Source: Podaxis mareebaensis (lineage: Eukaryota; Basidiomycota; Agaricomycetes; Agaricales; Agaricaceae). From it: 64,000 nt of DNA. The stretch covers positions 1 to 64,000 of the forward strand of contig JAEUWP010000129.1 in assembly GCA_018524725.1 (NCBI GenBank). Reading direction: 5' to 3'. This document shows positions 21,175-34,300 of this stretch, piece after piece; position 1 is the stretch's first letter; every line of letters begins with the position of its first letter. Position numbers and translations under genes: made by a program. The notes below the pieces were generated by a model. The model had not been told where the DNA came from and searched no databases. It was given only the letters and a program-made list of their open reading frames with translations.

Positions 21175-21704
21175 TTTTGAATGAATTCGTAATGCGGGAG
21201 GTTCGGTTTAATGAGGAAGTGTTGGCCTATAATCGGGACCAGCCGCGAAATAGGTCTGTTCGGTGTCGGGGACCAGCCACGATACACCTGCGACTGATCA
21301 CCCATGGAACATTATATACCTCTCTCCATTGGCGCGTTGCCATTGCTACCGCATTGGGAGCGCTGGGGGTGATACAGGGCCTCTGAGACCGAGTGCGATG
21401 TTCCGTCGCCGTGTTCCAAGCTGGGTTGCTTGGTTTTAATTTATACACGCGGGGTTAAGCGATCATGATGACGAACTCCTCATTTGCAACGATGATACGC
21501 ATGGTTTCGTGAGAAACATCTGAGAACATCACAATCATGGGGCTTCTGTATCAGTAAATAGCTGTAACTGCGCCTTGACCATTTGAGGGAATCACAAGTG
21601 GTGATATAAAAGAGGACGAGTGGCAAACGCTTATCCCCCTGACTCGACGAGCCCTTCATCGAACATCCTCCAGTTCCCTACCAGCTATCTGCGAAACCAA
21701 GGCC
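21175..21704. promoter_or_regulatory. Divergent intergenic promoter region
   Basis: This 530-bp gap separates two divergent genes. A TATA-like GATATAAAA at 21602-21610 lies about 95 bp before the plus-strand ATG at 21705. A second TATA-like element (TATATAATG on the minus strand, about 21310-21318) lies about 140 bp before the minus-strand ATG at 21174. No coding sequence is seen. Confidence 0.5.
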
Positions 21705-22484
21705 ATGTCTTCTGGTAGAGTTAAAAACAGTCTTGTGACAAGTAGCTCGGAGGTGATTTCATCTCTGAAGCTCCAGGAACACCCTGAAGGCGGTAAGCTG
21801 GGACGGTGCGTCTACGAGCCGGCTCCTAGCTGAATAGTTGATAGGCTACTTTGTTGAGACGGACCGACGACCCGAACAAGTTCCAACGCCGTTCGTATCG
21901 GGTAAGTCACCGAGAAGTCTCCCCCCGCGTTTTCGATGAGCGTTTCAAGGGACACTGACTTTGGAAATAACGGGTCAGACAAACCTCTCCGGTCATTGGC
22001 GACGTCAATTTATTACCTATTGACATATGACAGCCCAAGCGGTGTCATTCATACTAACAAATCGGTGGTAAGTACAAGTCTGTTGCGGTCGGACCGGCCA
22101 TTGAAGTCGCGACCATTCTAGACATATCATGTCCTGCATCAGGGCCGAGCGGAGTATACCTTGATCACTCCGGGAAACCCGCCCAGAATTGAGAAGAAAA
22201 TCATGGGGGTAAACGCAGAAGCCGGTGAGACGCGCCTGTTGATCGTTGGGACGGGTGTGTGGAAGATGTCAAAGTTGTTGGATGAGGACTTGTCTGGGGC
22301 GGTGACGAAAGAGGAGAAGGAGAGGGTTAACTGCTTGATAACCGAAGTTGTCGTTCCTGGGTTTGCCTGGGAGGATCACCAATTTCTGACGAAGGGGGGG
22401 TTGAGGAAACTATTTGATGGAGTGGACGGAGGAGAAAAAATGATCGAGGAGTTGGGGAAATACATCAAAGGGCGGTCAGACTAG
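21705..22484 (+). CDS. Cupin_5 (DUF985) family protein, YML079W-like
   Basis: There are four exons: 21705-21792, 21845-21901, 21979-22067 and 22122-22484, joined at GT-AG introns. The protein of about 198 residues starts MSSGRVKNSL. It shows the family signatures LKLQEHPEGGYFVETDRR, SLATSIYYLLTYDSPSGVIH, HVLHQGRAEYTLI and VVVPGFAWEDHQFL, which form the double-stranded beta-helix of cupin_5 proteins. The yeast homologue is a cupin of unclear enzymatic role. A short acidic insertion (LLDEDLSGAVTKEEKERVN) splits the barrel. Length and motifs are complete. Confidence 0.88.
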
Positions 22485-22825
22485 ACTGAGGATCGCTAGG
22501 CAACGATCACAGATAGTGTAATAAATATCTGGAATGCAAGGATACGTTCTTCTAGTGGCAGGAAGCGAGCATTCGGGCTGTTACATCGCTGATGGCGAAG
22601 TGGGACGAATCTGTTTGAGGTTTATTATTGGGATCAATCAAAGGTTGATGAGCATTGAGCGCTTAAGCGCCAAACTCTGAGTGGCGGGAGGTAGCAGTTT
22701 GTTTGCACATGTTAGAAGCAGTGACCGCAGCACCCCATTGCATTCAGGGAAGAGTACCAAGTTCAACACCGTACACAACGAACACCACTCCAGTTACTTG
22801 CCTTGCTTCTATCCTAGTCACCATA

Positions 22826-23588
22826 ATGAAGATTTTCTCTATTTCCGTTGTTCTTGCTCCTCCCTCGGGTGCATGTGTTGTGCTTAGCACTGCCAGTGAC
22901 TTATCCTCGTTCTCCTTCTACCAGCGAGGGTCGGTCGCTGAATTCATGACCTTCTTCACCAAGACAGTGGCGGAACGGACTGCCCAAGGACAACGACAGA
23001 GTATTCAGGAGAACAGTTACACGGCACATGTGTACAACCGTGGAGGAGCGGAACAACTGGCCGGTACTTAAGCTTCACTGCTTGACTTGGGCTGGACCCT
23101 TACTAGATTCCTCAGGTGTTATCATTACTGATCAGGAATATCCTGTGCGGCCGGCCTTTTCGCTGCTAACAAAGCTCCTTGACGACTTTACGGCCAAAGT
23201 GCCCCAGTCGTCGTTTGGGAACCCAGGATCAATTTCGTTTTCAGAAATCAATACATATATTCAGAAGTATCAAGATCCTCGCCATGCGGATGCCATAATG
23301 CGGGTGCAGCAGGAGCTCGATGAAACAAAAATCGTTTTGGTAGGTCCCGCGCGCATAATTCAAAGGGAAGGAACTAATGGAGAGCACAGCATAAGACGAT
23401 AGAGTCCGTGCTGCAGCGTGGAGAGAAACTTGATAATCTTGTCGAACGATCAGAGGCACTGTCGGCACAGTCCAAGATGTTCTATAAAACGGCCAAGAAG
23501 GTAAATGTGGTGTTACATCTGTTTCATCAAACTTGTTCTCATCTTCACATCTATTACATAGCAAAACTCGTGCTGTCTGATAATGTAG
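22826..23588 (+). CDS. YKT6: v-SNARE/R-SNARE Ykt6
   Basis: There are four exons: 22826-23063, 23116-23339, 23390-23500 and 23562-23588. The protein of about 199 residues has the N-terminal longin domain ([15 protein letters not shown]...), then an R-SNARE motif whose central heptads are visible ([20 protein letters not shown], containing the zero-layer Arg). It ends CCLIM: a CAAX-type farnesylation box with a neighbouring palmitoylatable Cys. Ykt6 acts in ER-Golgi, endosome-vacuole and autophagosome fusion. The last exon encodes only the eight C-terminal residues, including the lipidation site. The gene is conserved throughout. Confidence 0.95.
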
Positions 23589-23952
23589 TCTTTGTAGTAT
23601 CCTTTAATGGTATTTCGTGTGACCTTGGCCTGGTACAGAGCCGCCCTAGTGCTCCGCCAGACGCGAGGCACAAGTCGATTCCGGGTGGATTCTTTATAGT
23701 TCTGCCTCCGATGCAGGCTGAAATGATTCCAAGGATACCCACACAAGTGGGATTTTCAGCGGCTAAGTTCGGTGTGAGAAGTGTTCCGATGAAGGAGGCC
23801 GATGCGAAGATTCCGATGCAGTGACAGGGAAGCTCCAGGGTCGATTGATATCACCTCAAATATCCTTCCAGGTCTTATATAACGCCTCCGTCTTCTATGG
23901 CCCTGCCAATCCTCAAGGCCCCAACTCCCTCTTCTTTGTCCTAACCCCAGCT

Positions 23953-26900
23953 ATGTCCTTCTTGGCCACTCTCACTCGCAGCTTTGCCAGGAGTGTCGAC
24001 CGCGCTAACGCCTCTCAAGCGCCCCTCGATTTGGATGGCGCACGTCCAAGAACACATGCCGCTGAGACCAAGATTGCTCAGCTCCAGGAGCTCATCGTCA
24101 AGCCAGCGGTCACTCCTGCTGACCTGGTAAGTCTATCGGCATCCGCATAATCATTCCGCGCACTCATCTACCATTAGCCGGCATTCTGGGATGTACTCAA
24201 AAATGGAAACACCATCGGAATTGATGACCGCAAGATGTTGGCAAGTCGTGTCGCGAGAGGGTTGAAATATTGATTCTTAACTTGAATTTTCCCCACAGCT
24301 GGAGAAACTGCTGGTCGCGATGTCCCGTCTGAAGGACCATCCAATCTCCCTCCAGATACAGCAAGCCGTAATTAATCTACGTGTGTATCTCATATGCGGT
24401 GGAATGAATGACCTCATCTAATCACCGTGCTGCAGTATACAAGGACTTACCCCATCCACCAAATGGTTTCCTTTCCCCTCTTGAGGCTACAAGTACATCC
24501 TATGCCACACCCCAGCCTGGTGCTCAACCCCCGCCCATGCTGCATAATGTCTTTTACGCATATCGGGCTGCGGACGGTTCCAACTACAACCCGCTCATTC
24601 CCGGCATTGGAAAGGCCGGTTCACCCTATGCGCGGTCCGTCCCCTCGACTAACCTCACTCCGAAAACAACCCTGCCCGATCCCAACCTTGTTTTCGATAC
24701 CCTGTTGAAACGTGATAAATTCACTCCCCACCCTGATGGCATCTCCGCTCTTTTCTTCGCCTTCGCCGACCTTGTTATTCATAGCATCTTCAATACAAAT
24801 CGTGATAACTGGAGAATTAACGATGCCAGCAGCTACCTCGACCTTAGTGTTCTTTACGGCAGCTCTGAGGATGACGTTAACAGAATCCGGACCCATGACG
24901 GCACTGGAAGGCTCAAGCCAGACTGTTTCGCGGATGGTCGGCTGTTGATGATGCCTCCTGCCAGCTGTGCCCTCTTGGTCCTTCTCAACCGCAATCACAA
25001 TGTATGTCCTAGTGTATCTTTTTTGTTTTCCCCTTCCACAGACTCAACCATCCCCTTCCGTAGTACATTGCACAGAGATTGTTGGATATCAACGAGTCCC
25101 AGAAATTCCAGGACCCTTCTCTTCTCTCAGACGAGCAGAGGAAAATCCAAGATGCCGAAATTTTCCACCGCACTCGCCTCGTCAACTGCGGATATTTCAT
25201 GCACATCATCCTGGGTGGTACGCTTTGATCGCTTCGTATCTAGTCAGCAATCGCGTAATAAAACCATCCTGCAGATTACGTTGGCGCGATTCTCGGCCTC
25301 GTACGGGACGGAAGTGATTGGAGGTTGGACCCTCTCATGGTAAGCGCACATTCCGTCAGGCATTCTCTCGGCCCGGTTTAACAGACATTTTTGTAGAACA
25401 TGAGAGAGAGCAATCACAGCGTTGCTGTCCGCGGCGAAGGAAACGTCGTTTCCATCGAATTCAACTTACTTTACCGCTGGCATTCGACGCTCTCGGAGCA
25501 AAATACCAAGTGGCTCGAGGAGCAATTCGGACCTTTGTTCCCCAAGGATGCTAGCATGGCGAGTATCTCAGCCTTCAAGAAGGAGGCAGGGACCTTCGCG
25601 TCTAACATGAAGAAGTTGCCGCCCTGGGAGTGGACATTCGGCGGGTTAGTGGATAATTATATTTTCGGGTGCCTGATACTGACGCTAAGTTTCGTACACA
25701 GAAAGTCTCGTGTTGACGGTCGGTTCAAAGATGCCGATCTTGCCGAGATCCTTCAGGATGCTACATGCGATGTTGCTGGTGCTTTCAAGGCCCGCGGAAT
25801 TCCAGAATGTATGAGGGTGATTGAGGTCCTTGGAATCATGCAATCCCGTGTATGGGGTACCTGCTCGGTATGTTCTGAGACGTGTTTGATCAAATGTCCT
25901 TGAAGGCTGACAAACCGTTGCTAGCTCAACGAGTTTAGGAAATTCATAGGACTGAAACGTAGGTTGCCAAATAAACCGCTCAGGGACATCCGACTTATAA
26001 GTTTTCAGCCTACTCTTCTTTCAAGGAGTGGAATCCTGATCCCAAGATTCACACGGCGGCCGAGTCGCTGTACAAGGACATCGACAGACTTGAGCTCCAT
26101 GTTGGTCTTCAGGCAGAGGAAGCCAAAATTCCTCAACCTGGTGCTGGATTGTGTCCGGGTTATACTATCTCCAGGGCTATCCTCGCTGATGCTGTCTGCC
26201 TGACTCGTGGAGACCGCTTCCTCACCACCGACTTCACGCGTATGTGCTACCTCTTCCTTCTGCGAGGCATTCTCTTGAATATGTAATCCAGCTTTCAACC
26301 TTACCGCTTGGGGCTACCAAGATTGCCAATACGACAAAGAGGACGGCTCCTACGGTGGAATGTTGACAAAACTTCTCTTCAGGACTCTCCCGGACCAATA
26401 CCCTGCTGGCTCTGCTCTTGCGCACTTCCCCTTCAACATCCCTGAAAAGATGTACACGACCCTGAAGGAGAGGAACGACGGGTCTGTGAATAAATACAGG
26501 TGGCCTGCCCGACTGGAGAAGCTCTTGCCCGAGGGTGAGGCACCGCTCCCGCCGATCGAGGACCGCACGTGGAAGGTCGTAGATGACCTGGAAGGTGCGA
26601 AGAAGGTTTTGACGACGGATGCGGCAAAGTTTACCTCGAGGGTCGCCGAACGCCAAAAGAAGGTTGTTGAGCCTATCTTGAGGAAGAAATGGGTGCGTGC
26701 TCTGTTGTAATGTCAACCTCGCGCCGGACTTATTCTTCGATTAGGGTGACAAGGGAGATGCCATCCATAGCGTCATCCAGCAGAAGCAAGCTCGGGTCAC
26801 AGAGTCAATTACTGCAGGGGACAAGTGGGCCAAGTACTTCGGGGATAAGACCGAGCTTTTATTGCAAGAAAAGAAGTTTGACCAAGTTGGGCGGGACGAT

Positions 26901-28160
26901 GTGTGTTATGTTGATATCGTCAAGGACGTCATCAACCTGTTGCCGATTCACTGGATTTGCGAGGAGGTCGTAAGTACTGTTCACTTGTAATGGCGAACCC
27001 TTCGATTCTGACGGGGAGACTCGCAGGCCGGTTTACCGCTCAAGTCGTTCTGCAATCCGCAAGGCGAGTGGTACGAGCAAGACACTTGCGACCAATTCGC
27101 CGATATTGCTCGGTATATATATATGAACTTTGATCCAATCCACGACTTCAAGCTCCGGGAGAGGTCACAAAAAACGGCCAGCGAAATCATTGACATCATT
27201 AAGGATCGCCTTGACGATGCTGATAGTCACTTTGTGAGTCCTAATCCAGCCCAAGTGCGGGTAGAACCATGGCTGACGCCAAGGTAGGCAAGCATTGCAG
27301 GAGATGTGCTTGAATACATCAAGCTCACAAAGAAATCCGACAGTGTCAAATTCTTGCGGAGTCTTCGTGGAAACATCGATTGGGAAGTTTCGCACACAAA
27401 GCTGGCGATCAATATTTTCTACGCTACTGTTCCAACCGCGGCGTTGTTCTCCAAAGCTATCGCGCAAGTGGTAGATTACTTCCTCGAGGAAGAAAATGCG
27501 CAAGCTAGGGAAGAAATTGTAGATATCTTCCTGGCAAAGGAGAAGGATGGGTCTGCTAGGATCATGGAATATGTTCGTGAAGCGCTTCGTCTCAATCCTA
27601 TCGTAAGTCGCCTTTTACCAGTCACTTGCCGCCAATGCTGATGAGAGCTTTGTGCAGTTTGCTGGGGTGTATCGTACAGCGCAGGCAGGGGCTTCTCTCC
27701 CTAACCAGCGGCTGGAAGCTCATGATTGGGTATTCGTTGACATTGCCAAGGCCAACGTAAGCCGATTCGCGCCTTTGGAATACAACACGGTCTGATTCGT
27801 AAACTAGGATTCGCTCGGACGGAAGCCCAATTATACACGCCAAACCGATGCGCAAGGCATCTTGACGCCATATCAAGATGGTATGCTCACACCCAAGTTC
27901 TTCGAGGCGGTGGTACCAGTGATCATTGGTACCATCTTGAGCCAGGAAGGCTTAGAACGAGCATCGGGGGAATCTGGGAGGCTTACAAAGTAAGACATGG
28001 CCATGGTTGAGACAATGTACGGCGTACTGATAGTTGTTGCAGGTTCGATGAAAATTGGCATGGGACCAAGCGTCGACAATACGTCAACATTTCTGGCCTT
28101 GTGACGCCCTGGCCAGATGCCATGGTTGTCGAGTTCGAGCCGAAAGCGAGGGCGGCATGA
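23953..28160 (+). CDS. Psi-producing oxygenase-type fatty-acid dioxygenase with degenerate P450 domain
   Basis: This multi-exon gene encodes about 1,050 residues, beginning MSFLATLTRSFARSVDRANA. The N-terminal half is a heme-peroxidase-like fatty acid dioxygenase. It has a distal His in FAFADLVIHSIF (about 24770) and SSYLDLSVLYG, and the radical Tyr and proximal His in LLYRWHSTLSE (about 25470). Such enzymes oxidise linoleic and oleic acid to hydroperoxides (oxylipins, psi factors). The C-terminal half is P450-like, and ExxR is present (YVREALRLNP, about 27575). Where the heme-thiolate loop G-x-H-x-C-L-G is expected, the sequence reads DGMLTPKFFEAVV (about 27880), with no cysteine. Hydroperoxide isomerase activity is therefore unlikely. 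Some Ppo proteins are known to lack P450 activity. About a dozen short introns; internal splice sites were not all fixed. Confidence 0.9.
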
Positions 28161-28361
28161 TGATGTATAGTATGCAGGGTGTTTATGAGAGTATTTATTG
28201 TTGTACGGTACCTGTCTAGTTCTAGTTGTGTAATGTGAATATGCGACATTTCCGAAATAGTCAGTGTTGGTTGAAATGCAGGTCACGGGATCACATTAGA
28301 CCGCGTCGTGCATCTTGGCGCTCGACTGCATACCTTCCTTGTCTACTACATTCACCGTTCC

Positions 28362-31300
28362 ATGGCTGCTCCCCGGCCATCTATCGCTGCAGAGGCAGCC
28401 CGACAACCGACACAGGTTTGGGTCCCCGACGTCAAGGAAGGGTATCTCCCAGGATGGGTACACAGCGAAGACGAGGAGGCTGCTGAAGTTGTAATGGAAG
28501 GAGGGGAGGTTCGTACGCACTCGCACCGAATAATGAATTGTGCTTTGAACGTAGAGGCAGATCCGGAGAGTTCCATTTGATTCCCTGTTCAAGATGAATC
28601 CACCAAAATTTGACCGGGTGGACGATATCGCGGATTTGACGTTCCTCAACGAAGCAAGCGTCGTGCATAATCTTCGACTAAGGTACTATTCAGGTGCTAT
28701 CTACGTGCGTACATTGAATACCGTCTCTTCAAGTCCGAGGCTAACTCGTGATGATTGCAGACGTACTCAGGCTTATTCCTTGTCGCCATTAACCCCTATC
28801 AGAATCTTCCCCTCTACACGGATGCGATAATCCAACAATATCGTAATAAACGGCGAGACGACAACCCACCACATATTTTTGCAGTTGCAGAACGTGCTTG
28901 GGTCAATATGGGCGATGAGAGAGAGAATCAGAGTATCCTGATTACGTGCGTTGTATATGCAACCCCTTTGATTCGATGTTGATCTTGGTCGCAGTGGAGA
29001 ATCGGGCGCTGGGAAGACAGAGAGCACAAAGAAGGTCATTCAATATCTCGCCGCTATCGCTACGGATACACATGTCCCCCCGCCACCCACGCACTCACGC
29101 AATGGGACCGTCGGATCAACGGCTGCCATGCCTTCGACGGGACTTTCGAGAAATACGACGAGGAAGAGTCATTTCTCTTCAACTTCTGTATCTACAACCG
29201 CATCACAATTGACATCCAAAGGCCGTCTTGGGCTGCTCGAACGGCAGATTTTGCAAGCTAATCCGATTCTGGAGGCCTTTGGTAACGCTCAAACGCAGCG
29301 TAACAATAACTCGAGTCGGTTTGGCAAGTTTGTACGGATTTCATTCGCCCCCGATGGCAGTATTGCCGGAGCGAATATCGATTGGTATTTACTGGAGAAG
29401 AGTCGAGTGGTTTATAGGAATGAGGCTGAGAGGAATTTCCATGTGTTCTATCAGTTGCTCGCTGGAGGTGGTCCACTCAAAGGTATGTACTAAATCGTCC
29501 TGGACTTGGTGTGATTCAAACCAGTCTTCAGATGAGCTACTCCTCGACGGAGATGTCGAGGATTATGAATTCCTCAACAAGAGTCGACGGGAGATTGATG
29601 GGGTTGATGACAGGGAGGAGTGGAGTGCGTTGAAGGTGAGTTACATTGGAACCTATCCCCTTCCATATAACTGACTTTAACAAAGGCTGCCCTGGATGTA
29701 GTTGGATTCACACCAGCGGAACAATTTGATCTCTTTCGAGTGGTTGCAGCTGTTCTCCATATTGGTAATATCGTCATCAACTCAACGCGAGCAGACGATG
29801 CTATGATGCCGGATACGTCGCAAGCAGAACGAGTTTGCCACCTATTAGGCATCCCCCTCGCCGAGTTCACACGGGCAGTTTTGCGCCCTCGAGCCCTTGC
29901 TGGACGGGAGTGGGTTACCCAGGCTCGGACGCGCCAACAGGCGTTAGATGAACTCGCTGCACTTTGCAAGACTCTGTACGAGAAATCGTTCGGTGCTCTG
30001 GTGGACCAAATCAACCGCGCATTGGACCGCCCTTCATCCAAGTCAACGTTCATCGGTGTTCTTGATATCGCTGGTTTCGAAATATTCGAAATCAACGGCT
30101 ATGAGCAGCTCCTCATCAATTATACAAACGAGAAGTTGCAACAGTTTTTTAATCACCACATGTTCATTCTCGAGCAGGAGGAGTATGCTCGCGAACACAT
30201 CAAATGGGACTATGTCAACTTCGGCTTAGACCTCCAACCAACCATCGACCTCATAGAATCCAGTGGCAATGTGATCGGTATCCTTAGTTGCCTAGATGAG
30301 GAGTGTATCATGCCGAAAGCCACCGATCTTACTTTTACCAACAAGCTGCATGCGCTCTGGGCTGGCAATGATGAGGATGAGGAGTATCGTCACCCAGGCA
30401 AGGACAAGTATGAACCTTCCCGGTTTGAGCAAGGGTTCATCGTCCAGCACTATGCTGCCAAGGTCGACTATCGCACGGAGGGATGGTTGGAGAAGAACAA
30501 AGATCCACTCAATGACAACCTTACACGCGTCCTCGCTGCATCTTCCGAGAAGTACATCGCGACTCTCTTTGCAGAATACGGCGACACCCCAGTTCCGGGC
30601 GGTCCCAACAACGTCTTCTCGGTGGGCAAGAAGAGAACGCTGAAGAAAGGAGCTTTCCGTACCGTCGGTCAGCGTCACAAAGAGCAGTTGTCTAGTCTCA
30701 TGACCCAACTCCGCTCGACACAGCCCCATTTCGTCCGTTGTATCGTACCGAATAACTACAAGAAACCAAATCGCATTGACGTCCCACTCGTCCTCGACCA
30801 ACTACGTTGTAATGGTGTCTTGGAAGGTATTCGTATCGCCCGTCTTGGATACCCTAATCGACTTCCCTTCGTGGAATTCCGCCAGCGATACGAAATCCTG
30901 ACGCCTGGAATTATACCCCGCGGATACATGGACGGACGCGAAGCATGTCGTAGGATGATCAATGTCCTGGAGCTAGACGAGAGCATATACAAGATTGGTA
31001 CTTCGAAGATTTTCTTCAAGGCCGGTGTGCTCGCGGAATTAGAAGAACGTCGGGATATGTTGTTGTACGATACCTTTACACGTCTACAAGCAGCTGCGAG
31101 GATGTGGACGGCAAGGAGGCAGATGAAGAAGATTCTGAATAGGGCGATGGCGATTCGGACCATCCAGAGGAATGCAAGGGTGTATAATGAGTTGAGAGAA
31201 TGGCCGTGGTGGCAGCTCTATACCAAGGTTAGACCACTACTGGCTGCCACAAGGAGCGACGAGGAGTTGCGAAAGAAGGAGGCTGAGCTGGCGTTGATTA

Positions 31301-34300
31301 AGGAGAGGGCCGAACGAGATAAGAAGGAACGTGAGGCGTTGGAGAGTCTTAAGATGTCCTTGGAGTCCGAGAAGCGGAAGGTGGAGGAGGCTTTGGAGGC
31401 GGAGAGGGCTTTGGCGTTGGACAAGGATGCTTTGCTTGAGCGGAGCAAGAAGCGTGAAAGTGAGCTGGAGGAGGAAGTGGCCGCTATGCAGAGTGACTTG
31501 GATCTGCTCGATTCACAGCTCGATCGTGCCATGAAATTGCAAAAGGAGAGCGAGGAGAAGTACGAGTCATTGAAGACTGCGTTTGACCAGGCTGCAGAAC
31601 ATCTTGTGCGAATGGAGACAGAGCAGAGGGAGTGGTTGGAGAGGGAGGCAGAGCTGGTGGAGGAGTTGAACAGGACAAGAGAGGAATGCGATACCCTTTT
31701 ACAGAATCAGGAAGAGTTGAGGAAGGTTGGGGAAGAGCTGAAGAATATTGCCATGCAGCAGGAGGAAGACTTGGGCCGTACCAGGGAGAGGTTGGACTCC
31801 AGTGTCAAGGACCTTGAAGGAAAACTCGAGGCAGAGCAGAAAGCAAAGTAAGTAACCATGTCTTCCCAGTTCTGTACATCGCCTCAATGAGTCGTAGGGA
31901 GGCTCTCCGGACCAAATCAGCCAACTTGGAAGATGAAGTTCGCTTGGCCAAGGAACAGTTGGCAGAAGTGACGCGCTCTGCGACGGATTATGCTGACATG
32001 ATCACGAAGAAAGAGGAGCAGATCCGGGCTTTGTCAAAAGATCTCGAGAACTTCCGGATTGATGCGGCTAGGAGACAGCAAGAGATCGCCGAGCTACGTA
32101 GTCAAAAATTGACGCTCGAGGCTCAGCTTCAAGCCGAAAGGCATGACCATTCCCAAGAACAGTCACTCCGAGCCGCTTTGCAGAGGGAGCTTGATGATCT
32201 GCGATCGCTCTTAGAAGCGAAAACCAGCGAGGAGACGCGTCGTAACGAGGTAGAGAAGAGCAAAGAGGCCGAGCTCGCGGACTTACGAGGTCAAGTCAGC
32301 GACTTGAAACAGGAGCTTGCGGAAGTTCGCAGAGCCGCCCTTGAGGCCCAGAGCAAACTTGAACTCGAGAAAACGAATGCGATTAGAGATCATCGGTCCC
32401 TCGAGGCGAGCTATAACTCGCTCCTTAAGCGCGAGGGTGAGGCGTCGTCCCAGTTATCGAGGGCGAAAACGGAGCTTGCAGAATTGGAGAAGTCGAAACG
32501 CACAATTGAATCAGGACTGCAGTCGCTCAGGACGAGGCAAATTGAAATGGATACTCAATTAGCAGAAGCCCTCAAGAACAAGGAGGTGGGTACACCATAT
32601 GTTGACCCGCTTCATGGACTGACTCGTCCATAGAACTTGGAGCGGCAGTTGAACGTTGCGCAAGCCCGTTATAAGGACTTCGAAGATGTTGTGCTCGAGC
32701 ATCAACGCGAGAAGGAAAGTAATCTCCGCCAGCTCGAAACCATCCGCAAAGAACTCGACGCCCAATCAACTAAACGTGCTGAGTTCGAAAAGGCATGCGC
32801 TACACAGAAGGCCGAACTGATCAAACTCAAGGATCGCAACGTCAAGCTCGACCGCGAGCTCAACAAGGCATTAACGGATCTCAAGAACCGAGAGTGGGAG
32901 ATCAAGCAGCTCGAGTCCAAGCAGGACAAGACTATCGTTGAGCACGTTCATGTCTTGGAAGAGGCCAAACGTGTCACAGACCGCCAACTCGCTGAGGCCC
33001 AGCTCGAGTTACAGAAAAATCAAACCTATATAAGATCCTTGGAGAAGACGAGAGGTCGGTTGATGATGGAAGCGGAGGACTTGGCTAGGGAAACGGAGAA
33101 GGAACGACTGGAGCTACGGAACAAGGAGAAGAACATCAAGTTGCAGGAAGAGAGAGCAGCTCGTGCACTCGCCGACGTTGAAAAAGAACGCCAAGCTCGA
33201 GATACAGCTGCTCTCGAAGCTCAACGCCTACGCTCTGAGCTTGAAAGCGCCCGTAGCCAAACGAACGAAATAGCGGAGCAGCTTGCATTTGTGCAAAGGG
33301 CGAAGGAGAATCTGGAAGGAGAACTAGAGCGACTTGCAGACGAGAGCGTTGCGTCGGATTCGTTGTCCAAGGTCCAGCGCCAATACGAGTCACGCATCAC
33401 TCAGTTAGAGGAACAGTTAAAAGAGGCGGAAATGGCCAAGACGACTGCTGCAAAGATTCGGGAAAACATCGAACGTCAGCACGCCGAGATTCGTCGCCTC
33501 GTCATGCAGAGTGCCCCTAGGGATGGTGATTTCCAGGACCGATTGTTGCAGGAGCTGCAGATGGTTGATAATATGCTCGCGCGCGAGATGTCACGGAAGA
33601 CCCCCCGGCGGAGCGGCGCTAGCGAACTCCAAACACTCGCCAATCTCACGCCAACGAAGAACAAATCTACAGCGGCGCCAACCACCCCCCAAGTTGATCG
33701 TGAGGCTCAGCAAGCTCGTGCCAACAGTGACAGACAAGTTGCGGCCCTGAAGCAACATGTACAGGTACTGGAGCTCCAGATGGCAGCATCGGAGCGCGTT
33801 CGCCACCATCTTGAGATATCTCTCAGGGAGCTTTCCGCGGAGCTCGAAAACAGCGACGGTTCCAAGCAATTCCTGCAACAATATCGCGCGAGGTTGACGA
33901 AGGAAAACTCGAGGTTGGCGGAGTTACTCAAGGACGAGGCTGATGCCCGCAGAACCGCTGAGGCTGCTCAAGTTGAGGGCATTCAAGCAATGTGGGCCAA
34001 ATTCCAGAGGACCATCGCTAGTGAACGAGATAGCTACTCTCGTTTGGAAGAGTCTCGTAAAGCCTTGGTGAGTAATCGAGCAGTCGGTAGACGTAATCGG
34101 AGAGTATCATGATAACTCATCCTTATGTAGCTCATACAACAACGGACGGCTCAGGCTGAAATTGAGGCACAAAAGGGTCAGATTCGCGAGTTTACGCATG
34201 CCAAGAAGCAGCTCCAGAAGGAGGTGGCTGATTTGCGTGAACAACTTGAGGGTGTCAGGAATGAGGCTAGCAGTGCGTACCAACATCATTTCGGATGAAC

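Noticed and set aside
23513..23824. Open frames on both strands between YKT6 and the Ppo gene, including a minus-strand frame of 77 codons overlapping the last YKT6 exon
   Set aside because: They have no consistent splice structure or recognisable domain, and they overlap the well-supported YKT6 end. They are most likely antisense and UTR noise.
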